Source: a virus. From it: 36,251 bases of DNA. How positions within the stretch are numbered: the stretch's first letter is position 1; every line of letters begins with the position of its first letter. Below, piece by piece: positions 20,861 to 28,274 of this stretch. The DNA lies in IMG/VR virus record IMGVR_UViG_3300010396_001254, positions 1-36,251 of that record; one strand, given 5' to 3'. The translations under genes were made by a program, and so were the position numbers. The notes under the pieces were generated by a model, which had not been told where the DNA came from, made no database searches, and was given only the letters and a program-made list of their open reading frames with translations.

Positions 20861-21100
20861 ATGCGCACCATCACCCTGCTCAAGCCGCACACGCATGCCG
20901 GCCACGCCTACGCCGCCGGCGACACGCTCGACGTGTCCACCGTCGACGCCTTGTGGCTCGAAGCCGTCGGCATCGCCCGTCCCGGCGGTCGCGGCCGGCC
21001 CACCGTCACCACGCCCGCCGCCGCGTCGCCCGCGCCGGGCACCCCCGATTCGGCCGAGCTGCCCAGCGCCGACGCCACCGACACCCCCACCGGAGTCTGA
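20861..21100 (+). CDS. Small structural-region protein
   Basis: A 79-residue protein one base after the gpZ-like stop. Residues 1-47 (MRTITLLKPHTHAGHAYAAGDTLDVSTVDALWLEAVGIARP) form a compact beta-helix unit common in small phage proteins next to tail tube genes; the rest is a proline- and threonine-rich flexible tail. A stop-to-start gap of three bases precedes the tail tube gene. Function unknown. Confidence 0.65.
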   Translation: MRTITLLKPHTHAGHAYAAGDTLDVSTVDALWLEAVGIARPGGRGRPTVTTPAAASPAPGTPDSAELPSADATDTPTGV

Positions 21101-21103
21101 TCC

Positions 21104-21880
21104 ATGAACACCGAAAACTACTACTACGGCCAGGGCCGCATCTCCGTCGCCAATCGCGACCCGTCCACCGGCGCGCTCGGCGCGTGGCGCTGGGTGGGCG
21201 ACGTGAGCGCCCTCAGCTTCAAGATGGCGGTGCAGAAAGTGCAGCACAACGAGTCGTACAGCGGCGCGGTGGCCGAAACGGTGAACTTCCCCACCAAGAA
21301 AACCGCCACGCTGGACATGACCCTCAACCAGATCGACGCGGACAACCTCTCGCTGGCGCTGTTCGGCACCAAGCAGACCATCCCCACCGGCACCGTTACC
21401 GCGGAAGACCTGGGCACGCTGGCGGCCGGCGACGTGTTCTACCTCGCCAACCCGGGCGTGTCCGCGCTGGTGATCACCGACAGCACCGGCACGCCCAAGA
21501 CGCTGGTGGCAGGCACCGACTACACGCTGGACGACGCCAACTTCGGCCGCTGCACCCTGGTCGACGTCGGCACCTTCACCATGCCGCTCAAGGCCGCCTA
21601 CAGCTACGCCGCGCGCACCGCGGTGGGCATGTTCACCGCGCGCCAGCCCAGCGTGGCGCTGCGCTACGAGGGCATCAACCTGGCCGAGGGCAACGCGCCG
21701 GTGCTGGTGGACCTGTACAAGGTCAACACCGACCCGCTGGCCGACCTCGCGCTGATCACCACCGGCAACGACGTCGCCGGCATGCAGGTGAGCGGCGGCG
21801 TGCTGCTGGATACCACCAAGGCGGCCAGCGGCCCGCTGGGCCAGTTCGGCAGCATCCAGATGATCGGCGCCACGGCGTAA
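21104..21880 (+). CDS. Major tail tube protein
   Basis: A 258-residue protein starting MNTENYYYGQGRISVANRD. It combines a tail-tube-like beta sandwich (WRWVGDVSALSFKMAVQKVQHNESYSG...KKTATLDMTLNQIDADNLSLALFGT) with an internal beta domain (~130-190). It should polymerise to the tail tube of a siphophage. The stop overlaps the start of the chaperone gene (TAATG). The position just before the G/GT chaperones is diagnostic. Confidence 0.88.
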   Translation: MNTENYYYGQGRISVANRDPSTGALGAWRWVGDVSALSFKMAVQKVQHNESYSGAVAETVNFPTKKTATLDMTLNQIDADNLSLALFGTKQTIPTGTVTAEDLGTLAAGDVFYLANPGVSALVITDSTGTPKTLVAGTDYTLDDANFGRCTLVDVGTFTMPLKAAYSYAARTAVGMFTARQPSVALRYEGINLAEGNAPVLVDLYKVNTDPLADLALITTGNDVAGMQVSGGVLLDTTKAASGPLGQFGSIQMIGATA

Positions 21881-22362
21881 TGGGCACGGAAGCCGACGAC
21901 AAGGGTGGCGCGCCCGAGCTCGCCATCCTCTACCCCGAGCGGCACGCCAGCATCGCTGGCGTCGCCGTCACCATGCGCGAATACGGCTTCGCCGAGTCGC
22001 TGCGCCACGCCGCGCCCATCCAGGCCTTCACCGACGCCATCACCGACACCGCGCTGGCAGGCAACTTCCACGACCTGGACAGCCTGCGGCTGGTGTTTGG
22101 CGCCCAGGGCGAGCACGTCATGCAGCTCATCGCCGCCGCCTGCGACCAGCCGCTGGACTGGGTGCAAGGCTTGGGTGCCGAGGACGGCGAGCTGCTGATG
22201 ATGCTGTGGTGGGGGTGCAACGCCGATTTTTTTCTCAGGCGCGTACTGCTCAGCGTGCAGCTGCGAAAGGTACGCGAGCTCGGTGGTCCGACATTCACGC
22301 CACCCTCATCGGCGCCGGCCACCAACCCGGCGACATCGCCCGCTACACCTACCGCCAGCTGA
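21880..22362 (+). CDS. Tail assembly chaperone (gpG-like)
   Basis: A 160-residue unshifted product. Residues ~25-115 are helical (AESLRHAAPIQAFTDAITDTALAGNFHDLDSLRLVFGAQGEHVMQLIAAACDQPLDWVQGLG). It should bind the tape measure during tail assembly, like lambda gpG. At codon ~118 ribosomes meet T TTT TTT; those that slip by -1 make a longer gpGT-like protein with the 22233-22487 frame. Continuing in frame gives a proline/threonine-rich tail (TPPSSAPATNPATSPATPTAS). Confidence 0.85.
   Translation: MGTEADDKGGAPELAILYPERHASIAGVAVTMREYGFAESLRHAAPIQAFTDAITDTALAGNFHDLDSLRLVFGAQGEHVMQLIAAACDQPLDWVQGLGAEDGELLMMLWWGCNADFFLRRVLLSVQLRKVRELGGPTFTPPSSAPATNPATSPATPTAS
22227..22276 (+). promoter_or_regulatory. 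-1 ribosomal frameshift site
   Basis: The heptamer T TTT TTT (22227-22233) is in the chaperone frame and fits X XXY YYZ. After a six-base spacer, CGCGTAC (22240-22246) can pair perfectly with GTACGCG (22270-22276) to form a stimulatory stem. Slippage joins the 118-codon start to an 84-codon extension. Confidence 0.8.
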
Positions 22363-22487
22363 TGCTGTATTACCGCGCGGCGCTGCGCAACGAACGGCGC
22401 CGCGCCCGCATGCAACTCATCGTCGCCACCAGTGCCGGTGCCGGCGGCAACGCCGCCAGCGACCTGTACCGCAAGCTTGAGGATTGA
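22233..22487 (+). CDS. gpT-like extension of the tail chaperone, made by -1 frameshift
   Basis: This frame has no credible start of its own and continues the gpG-like protein after the slippery site: SQARTAQRAAAKGTRARWSD, then a basic helical segment (YTYRQLMLYYRAALRNERRRARMQL). The shifted product would be about 202 residues (118 + 84). In lambda the T domain binds the tail tube protein and links it to the tape measure. The frame ends five bases before the tape measure GTG. Confidence 0.82.
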   Translation, partial: SQARTAQRAAAKGTRARWSDIHATLIGAGHQPGDIARYTYRQLMLYYRAALRNERRRARMQLIVATSAGAGGNAASDLYRKLED

Positions 22488-22489
22488 CC

Positions 22490-25400
22490 GTGGCCGTCCA
22501 GGACTACGAACTGCTGCTGCGCGTACGCGCAGACCTGATCGAAGCCTTGAATGGCCTGAAAGGCCTCAACACCGCGCTGGGTGACGCCGGCGCGGCCGCG
22601 GGCAAGCTGGGCGAAAGCGAGGCGCAGGCCACCGACCGCATCAAGGCCATGGTGCAGGCCAGCCGCGACCAGCAGCAGGCGCTGCAGGGCGCGGCCAGCG
22701 CCACCCGCGACGCCGCCGACCAGTCCGCCCGCACCGTCGCCGCCTACGACCAGCAAGCCGCCGCGGCGCAGCGCGCGGCCGCCGCCAACGTCGACTACAA
22801 CCGCAGCTTCAGCCAGGCCGGCGGCAACACCACCAGCACCGCGTCCGCCACCGCCCAGCTCGCCGCCCAGCGCGCCGAAATGGCCAAGCTGGCCCAGCAG
22901 ATCGACCCCACCGTCAACGCGCTGGCCAAGCTCGACGCGCAGGAACGCTCGCTCAACGCCATGCGCAAGGCCGGCGTGGTCGGCATCGAGGACTACCAGC
23001 GCTTCAAGGCCGTCATCGACGCCAACCGGCTGTCCATCACCGGCGCCGGCAACGCCATGCACAGCTTCAGCCTCAACACCGCGCAAACGCGGCTGGAAAT
23101 GGGCCGGCTGATCAAGGACATCGGCACCGGCCAGTGGGGGCGCCTGGCCAGCACCGGCACCACGCTGGCCAACCAGGCTGGGTTCATCAGCGCGCTGTTC
23201 TCGCCGATCGGCCTCGCCATCGGCGGCATTGTCGGCTCGCTGGGCCTGTTCGCCGTGGCCGCCATCCAAGCGCAGGACGATGCCGCCAAGTTCAACCAGG
23301 CCATCATCCAGACGGGCAACTATGCCGGCGTGACCTCCGGCCAGTTGACGCTCATGGCGACTCAGATGCGAGCGCCGTTCAACCAGGCGGAGAGCACGCT
23401 GCAGCTGCTGGTGCAATCCGGCAAGGTTACCCACGACCGACTGCAGGAAGCGGGGCAGGCTGCCATCGACCTGGCGACCGTTACCGGCGAGAACATCAAA
23501 AAGACCGTCGCGGAGTTCGTGAAGCTGCAGGACGACCCAGTGCGCGCTGCAAAGGCGCTCGACGACAGCCTGCATGTGCTTACGCTCTCGCAGTACGAGA
23601 ACATCAAGGCCCTCGCCGAACAAGGGGATGCCGATTCGGCGGCAGCCATCGCGCAGACGGCATTTGCCGATGCACTCCGCGCCCGTGCAGTGGACGTGCA
23701 GAAGAGCACGGGCCTGATGGCAAAAGCGTGGGACAACCTGAAATCGCATGTCACGGCGACATGGAACGCCATGATGAAGGTGGGTGCGCCCACCACCAAC
23801 AGCGAGGATGTGGCCAACATCGATCAGCAGCTCGATGCCTACCGCAAGCGCGTCGCGGAAATCCGTGCACGCAGCGGCAACACGGCGCCGATCAGCGATG
23901 CGGAGCTGGCCAACGCGCCGGAGATCGCGCTTTCGCAGGACAAGATCAAGGCGTTGCTCGCGCAAAAGCAAACGGCGGAATCCGGCGCGCTGTTCGAAAA
24001 GTGGGTGTCCGACACGGAATCTCAAAACACCCGGATCAACACCGAGGCGAAGAAAGCCAGCGATACGATGGACAAGTATCTGCGGGCCGCCAAGAGCGAC
24101 AAGGTGAAGGCCGCCGAAATTGCCGAGGTAAAAAAGGCCACTGCCAAGCTCATCGCCGACAACCCGGCGTTCAAGGATCAATATCTGGCGGACGAAAAGA
24201 CCGCCATCGCCGGCATCGAAAAGAAGTTCAAGGCGCCGCGCGCCCCGCGCGAAAAAAGCGACGCCGGCGCCGTCGCCGCGCAGCAGCAACTGATCAAGCT
24301 GCTGGGCGACGAGCAGGGCGCGCTGGACCCCACCGTCAAGGTGTGGGCCGACTACAACGACAAGGTGGCCAAGGCCAACGAGCTGGCCGCCAAGGCCAAG
24401 ACCGCGCGCGGCGCCGACATCGCGGCCATCAACGCCCAGCGCGACGCGGTGATCGCCAACGCCGGCGCCGTGCGCGACGCCGCGCTCGACAAAGAGGCGA
24501 ATAAAGATCGTGAAGCCTTCGAAAAGCTGCAACAGAGCCTGCAGAACGCCAACGGCATCAAGTTCGAGCAACTCGTCAGCCAGCTGAACGCGCTTCAGAA
24601 ATGGCTGGACAAAGGCGTCATCACGGCCAGCGAATACCACGACGCCGTGCAGGGAGTGCTCAATACGGGCCTCAAGCCATTGCCGAAATACAAGGGGCTC
24701 GATGGTGCGGTCGGCGGCGCCTTCGGCGAGTTGGACAAGGTCAATGCGGCTGGCAATGACCTCGACAGCCAATACACCGATCAGCTGAAGGCGCTCAACA
24801 AATTCCACGAACAGAAACTCCTGTCCGATCAGGATTTCGTGACCAAGGAAAACGCACTCTACACACAGTATTACGCCGAAAAGCAGAGCCTGCAGCGGGC
24901 CAGCGACCTGGCCATTTACGTGGGCATGTCCACTTCGCTGGAGCAGTCTGCACAGTTGGTGATGAAAAGCGTGGGCAAGAACAGCGAGGCCTATCGCATC
25001 GCCTTTGCCGCCAGCAAGGCGGCAGCGATCGCGCAGGCCACCATGAACATGTTCAAGGCCATCAGCAACGCAGGTGCCGACGTGCCGTTCCCGGCCAACA
25101 TACCGGCCATGGCCATGATGGGCGCGAGCATGGTTTCGCTGCTCGCACAGATTGCATCGTTGAAGGTGGGCTACGCCGCTGGCGGCTACACCGGCCCCGG
25201 CGGCAAGCACCAGCCGGCCGGCATCGTGCACGCCGGCGAAGTGGTATTCAGCCAGCGCGACGTGGCGCGCCACGGCGGCGTGGCCGCGGTGGAAAGCCTG
25301 CGCCTGGGCGGCGCGCCCAGCTTCGCCGACGGCGGTTACGTGCCCGCGCTGCCCAGCCTGGGGGCGCCGCTGGGCCTGGCCGCCGGCGTGGCCGATGCCG

Positions 25401-25579
25401 CCGCGGCGCGCCGCGCCGGGCCGGACGGCGCGCCATCCGATGCCGGCCAAACGCACATCCACGTGTGGAGCATGGAAGAGGCCGCGCAAAAGCTCGCCGA
25501 GGTGCCCAGCTTCCAGTCCGCGGTGGTGCATATCGTGGGCGACAACCCGCGCACCATCCAGGGCAAGTGGGGGCGATGA
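22490..25579 (+). CDS. Tail tape measure protein
   Basis: A 1029-residue protein that sets tail length and helps DNA entry. An N-terminal helical part (ALNGLKGLNTALGDAGAAAGKLGESEAQ) is followed by a hydrophobic segment (FISALFSPIGLAIGGIVGSLGLFAVAAI, near 231-258). A long helical region follows, and the glycine-rich end GYAAGGYTGPGGKHQPAGIVHAGEVVFSQRDVARHGG, typical of phage tape measures. GTG 22490 is chosen because GAGG lies seven bases upstream. Its length predicts a tail of roughly 150 nm by the usual rule of about 1.5 angstrom per residue. Confidence 0.9.
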   Translation: MAVQDYELLLRVRADLIEALNGLKGLNTALGDAGAAAGKLGESEAQATDRIKAMVQASRDQQQALQGAASATRDAADQSARTVAAYDQQAAAAQRAAAANVDYNRSFSQAGGNTTSTASATAQLAAQRAEMAKLAQQIDPTVNALAKLDAQERSLNAMRKAGVVGIEDYQRFKAVIDANRLSITGAGNAMHSFSLNTAQTRLEMGRLIKDIGTGQWGRLASTGTTLANQAGFISALFSPIGLAIGGIVGSLGLFAVAAIQAQDDAAKFNQAIIQTGNYAGVTSGQLTLMATQMRAPFNQAESTLQLLVQSGKVTHDRLQEAGQAAIDLATVTGENIKKTVAEFVKLQDDPVRAAKALDDSLHVLTLSQYENIKALAEQGDADSAAAIAQTAFADALRARAVDVQKSTGLMAKAWDNLKSHVTATWNAMMKVGAPTTNSEDVANIDQQLDAYRKRVAEIRARSGNTAPISDAELANAPEIALSQDKIKALLAQKQTAESGALFEKWVSDTESQNTRINTEAKKASDTMDKYLRAAKSDKVKAAEIAEVKKATAKLIADNPAFKDQYLADEKTAIAGIEKKFKAPRAPREKSDAGAVAAQQQLIKLLGDEQGALDPTVKVWADYNDKVAKANELAAKAKTARGADIAAINAQRDAVIANAGAVRDAALDKEANKDREAFEKLQQSLQNANGIKFEQLVSQLNALQKWLDKGVITASEYHDAVQGVLNTGLKPLPKYKGLDGAVGGAFGELDKVNAAGNDLDSQYTDQLKALNKFHEQKLLSDQDFVTKENALYTQYYAEKQSLQRASDLAIYVGMSTSLEQSAQLVMKSVGKNSEAYRIAFAASKAAAIAQATMNMFKAISNAGADVPFPANIPAMAMMGASMVSLLAQIASLKVGYAAGGYTGPGGKHQPAGIVHAGEVVFSQRDVARHGGVAAVESLRLGGAPSFADGGYVPALPSLGAPLGLAAGVADAAAARRAGPDGAPSDAGQTHIHVWSMEEAAQKLAEVPSFQSAVVHIVGDNPRTIQGKWGR

Positions 25580-26781
25580 TGGGCTACGCCATCGGCCAGC
25601 CCGTGCTGTGGCCCGCGCCGCCCGACTGGGACAACGGCGTGGACGAAACGCTGACATGGCTCACCGACGTGATGCAGTCCAGCGGCAGCGCGCTGCAACA
25701 GGCGCGCGCCTTGCGCGGCACGCCGCGCCGCACGCTGGCATTCCAGACCACCGACATCACCGACGCCCGCCGCATCGTCGACGCCATCGCGTTCGGGCTG
25801 GGCACCGGCCAGTGCCTGGTGCCGATCTACCCCGACGTGCAGTGGCTGGGCGCTGCGCTCGCGCTCGGTGCCATCAGCATCCCTTGCGACACCGCCGGTT
25901 ACGACTTCGTCATCGGTGGTCAAGTGGCGCTGTGGCAGAGCGAACAGGCATGGGAGCTGGCCACGGTGGACGCCATCGCGGCCGACCACCTCACCCTGGC
26001 CGCCGGCACCGCCAACGCGTGGCCACTCGGCACGCGCCTGTACCCGGTGCGCAAGGCACGCCTGCAGAGCATGCCCACGGCCACCCAGGCCAGCTCCGAC
26101 GCGTCCAGCCTCAAGGTGAGCCTGCTGCTGGACGAGCCCTGCGACTGGCCGGCGGCGTGGCCCGGCACGGCCACCTACCGCGGCGTTCCCGTGCTGGAGT
26201 GGCGCGGCGACGAAGGAGACAACCCCACCGTGCAATACACGCGGCAGGGCAGCAGCGTGGACGAGTCCACCGGCCCCATCTGGTATTTCGACCTGCCCGG
26301 GCTGCCGTTTCGGGTGCAGTCGCAAAGCTTCGTGCTGGGCGATCGTCCCGCGCATACCGCGTTCCGCTCGCTGCTGTACGCACTGGCCGGGCAGGCCGGC
26401 CAGATGTGGGTGCCCAGCTGGCAGGACGACCTGAGCCTGCTCGCCGCCATCGCCGGCACCGACACCACGATCAGCGTGGCGCCGTGCTACTACAGCCTGT
26501 TCGGCGCGCAGCAGGTCAACCGCCGCGACATCCGCATCGAGCTGGTCGACGGCACCGTGCTGTACCGGCGCATCACCGGCAGTGCGCAGCTGGCCAACAG
26601 CGAAACCCTGCAAATCGACAGCGCGCTGGGGCAAGCGGTCGCGCCCGCGCAGGTGCGCCAGATCAACTGGCTCACGCTCAGCCAGCTCGCCGGCGACTCG
26701 GTGAAGCTCAGCCACCTCACCGACGCCAACGGCGTCGCCACGTGTCGACTGTCCTGGCAGGGAGTGCAGAACAGTGTTTGA
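25576..26781 (+). CDS. Distal tail protein (tape-measure-following minor tail protein)
   Basis: A 401-residue beta-rich protein starting MMGYAIGQPVLWPAPPDWDNGVDETLTWLTDVMQSSGSALQQ, whose opening resembles the phage distal tail family with an RTPRRTLAF-type arm. Later repeated sections (YPDVQWLGAALALGAISIPCDTAGYDF, VALWQSEQAWELATVDAI) are beta-sandwich-like. It overlaps the tape measure by ATGA and lies where lambda gpM/gpL genes lie. The family is recognised only from position and overall pattern. Confidence 0.7.
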   Translation: MMGYAIGQPVLWPAPPDWDNGVDETLTWLTDVMQSSGSALQQARALRGTPRRTLAFQTTDITDARRIVDAIAFGLGTGQCLVPIYPDVQWLGAALALGAISIPCDTAGYDFVIGGQVALWQSEQAWELATVDAIAADHLTLAAGTANAWPLGTRLYPVRKARLQSMPTATQASSDASSLKVSLLLDEPCDWPAAWPGTATYRGVPVLEWRGDEGDNPTVQYTRQGSSVDESTGPIWYFDLPGLPFRVQSQSFVLGDRPAHTAFRSLLYALAGQAGQMWVPSWQDDLSLLAAIAGTDTTISVAPCYYSLFGAQQVNRRDIRIELVDGTVLYRRITGSAQLANSETLQIDSALGQAVAPAQVRQINWLTLSQLAGDSVKLSHLTDANGVATCRLSWQGVQNSV

Positions 26782-27628
26782 CGATTTCGAACTATCGCGC
26801 CGTGGCGGCAAGCCCACCCACCTGTTCCGCTTCACGCGGCAGGGCGTGGTGTGGCGCTACGCGGCGTGCGAGCGCGACGTGGTGATCGGCGGCTTCACCT
26901 GGCTGGCGGCGCCCATGGCGCGCAGCGAGATCAAGCAGACCATCGAGAAGGCGCAGGACAACGTCACCATCACCTTGCCGTACAACCGCAACCCGGCCAA
27001 CACCGACCCGGTGACGCAGCCGCTGGGCGACAACTGGCACCCGTACACGCCGGGCGACACCGTGGGCGTGGTGTGTCTGGCCACCCACCTCAACGACCCG
27101 GACCAGCAGATCATCGTGGAGTGGATGGGGCAGGTGGGCCAGCCCAAGTTCACCGACGGCAAGCTCGAACTCACCTGCGTGCCCATGAACAGCTTGGGCA
27201 AGGCGCAGCGGCAGGGTGCGAAATGGCAGATCGCCTGCTGGAAAACGGTGTATTCCACCGGCCTGCGCGGCTGCAACCTGGACCGCACGGCGCAGACCAT
27301 CGCCGCCACGCTCACCGCGGTGAGCGGCCTCACGTTGACGGCCGACGCCTTCGGCACCGCGCCCTTGCCGCTCTCCGGTGGCGCGCTGGACTTCACCGAC
27401 GGCGCGGGCCTGGTGCAACGGCTCAGCATCATGGAGCACACGGGCACCAGCATCACCTTGCTGTCCGGCGCGGCCGGGCTGGTCGTTGGCGCCGCGGTGA
27501 GCGTGGCACCGGGTTGCCCGCGCACCTGGGCAGCCTGCACCGCGCGCGCCAACACCGACAACTACGGCGGCGCCATCTACAAGCCCGTCAAGAATCCTTA
27601 CCAAGGGCAGAGCATGTCATGGGGCTGA
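26774..27628 (+). CDS. DUF2163/BR0599-type tail protein
   Basis: A 284-residue protein read from GTG, starting MFDDFELSRRGGKPTHLFRFTRQGVVWRYAACERDVVIGGFTW. APMARSEIKQTIEKAQDNVTITLPYNRNPA and later AKWQIACWKTVYSTGLRGCNLDR match the BR0599/DUF2163 tail-hub-associated protein group, which carries conserved cysteines. These proteins connect the distal tail to the baseplate. The 5' end overlaps its neighbour by eight bases. Confidence 0.8.
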   Translation: MFDDFELSRRGGKPTHLFRFTRQGVVWRYAACERDVVIGGFTWLAAPMARSEIKQTIEKAQDNVTITLPYNRNPANTDPVTQPLGDNWHPYTPGDTVGVVCLATHLNDPDQQIIVEWMGQVGQPKFTDGKLELTCVPMNSLGKAQRQGAKWQIACWKTVYSTGLRGCNLDRTAQTIAATLTAVSGLTLTADAFGTAPLPLSGGALDFTDGAGLVQRLSIMEHTGTSITLLSGAAGLVVGAAVSVAPGCPRTWAACTARANTDNYGGAIYKPVKNPYQGQSMSWG

Positions 27629-28050
27629 TCGCACGCATCCGGCGCTGGCGCTACGTCTACGGCTGGCGGCTGCGCTACTGGTGGCTGGACACGCCGGCCG
27701 GCCTGCACACGCGCCTCGGCCTGGCGGTGGTGTGCTCGCTGCTGGTGATCGGCAACGCGATCGCGCTGGCGGTGAAGGTGGCCACGCCGGCGCCCAAGAA
27801 CCAGCCGCAGCACGCCGTGGTATGGTTCGTGGTGTGGGCGGTGATCATCCTGGTGTCCGCCATCATCGGCTACATGCTGGCCGCCGGCGCCGGCAAGCCG
27901 CAGGCGGCGCCCACCCAGGGCGACACGCCCACCACCGACGACGGCCAGAGCGTGCGCCACCACTTCGGCACCTGCTGGGTGGACGACAGTTTCCTGCTGG
28001 CGTGGAAGCTGATGGGCCGCTCGCCGATCAAGAGCGGGGGCGGCAAATGA
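27619..28050 (+). CDS. Two-span membrane protein within tail genes
   Basis: A 143-residue protein starting MGLIARIRRWRYVYGWRLRYWW. A basic N-terminus is followed by two transmembrane helices, ~32-53 (LGLAVVCSLLVIGNAIALAVKV) and ~67-88 (AVVWFVVWAVIILVSAIIGYML), and a soluble C-terminus (VRHHFGTCWVDDSFLLAWKLMGRSP). A membrane protein here is unusual for a tail operon. It may help injection, immunity against re-infection, or assembly. It overlaps both neighbours by four and ten bases. Confidence 0.65.
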   Translation: MGLIARIRRWRYVYGWRLRYWWLDTPAGLHTRLGLAVVCSLLVIGNAIALAVKVATPAPKNQPQHAVVWFVVWAVIILVSAIIGYMLAAGAGKPQAAPTQGDTPTTDDGQSVRHHFGTCWVDDSFLLAWKLMGRSPIKSGGGK

Positions 28051-28274
28051 TCGTCACCACCCGCCACGTGTTCACCATCCCGTACTTCCGCGCGCGGCAG
28101 GGGTTCTGCCGCGACGGCATGCGCCGCTGGTTCGCCGCGCACGGGCTGGACTGGGCCGACTTCAAGGCCAACGGCATCGAGGCCGAGCGGCTGGAAGCGA
28201 TCGGCGACGCGTTCGCGCTCGCCACCGTCAAGTGGGCGCGCGAGTGCGCGGCAGCGGAGGCGCACCATGGGTAA
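28047..28274 (+). CDS. Hypothetical small tail-operon protein
   Basis: A 75-residue protein starting MIVTTRHVFTIPYFRARQGFCRDGMRRWFAAHGLDWADFKANGIEAERLEAIGD. The second half resembles short phage proteins in which a helix pair follows 'HGLDW..F..NGI', often found just before a central tail protein. It overlaps both neighbours (ATGA and eight bases). It may be a chaperone or hub accessory; not known. Confidence 0.6.
   Translation: MIVTTRHVFTIPYFRARQGFCRDGMRRWFAAHGLDWADFKANGIEAERLEAIGDAFALATVKWARECAAAEAHHG

Noticed and set aside
22370-25657. A 1095-residue open frame on the minus strand opposite the tape measure gene
   Set aside because: It is a shadow of the tape measure's GC-rich codons: repetitive alanine, glycine, valine and histidine composition, no start signal, and it covers the -1 frameshift extension and parts of two well-supported genes.
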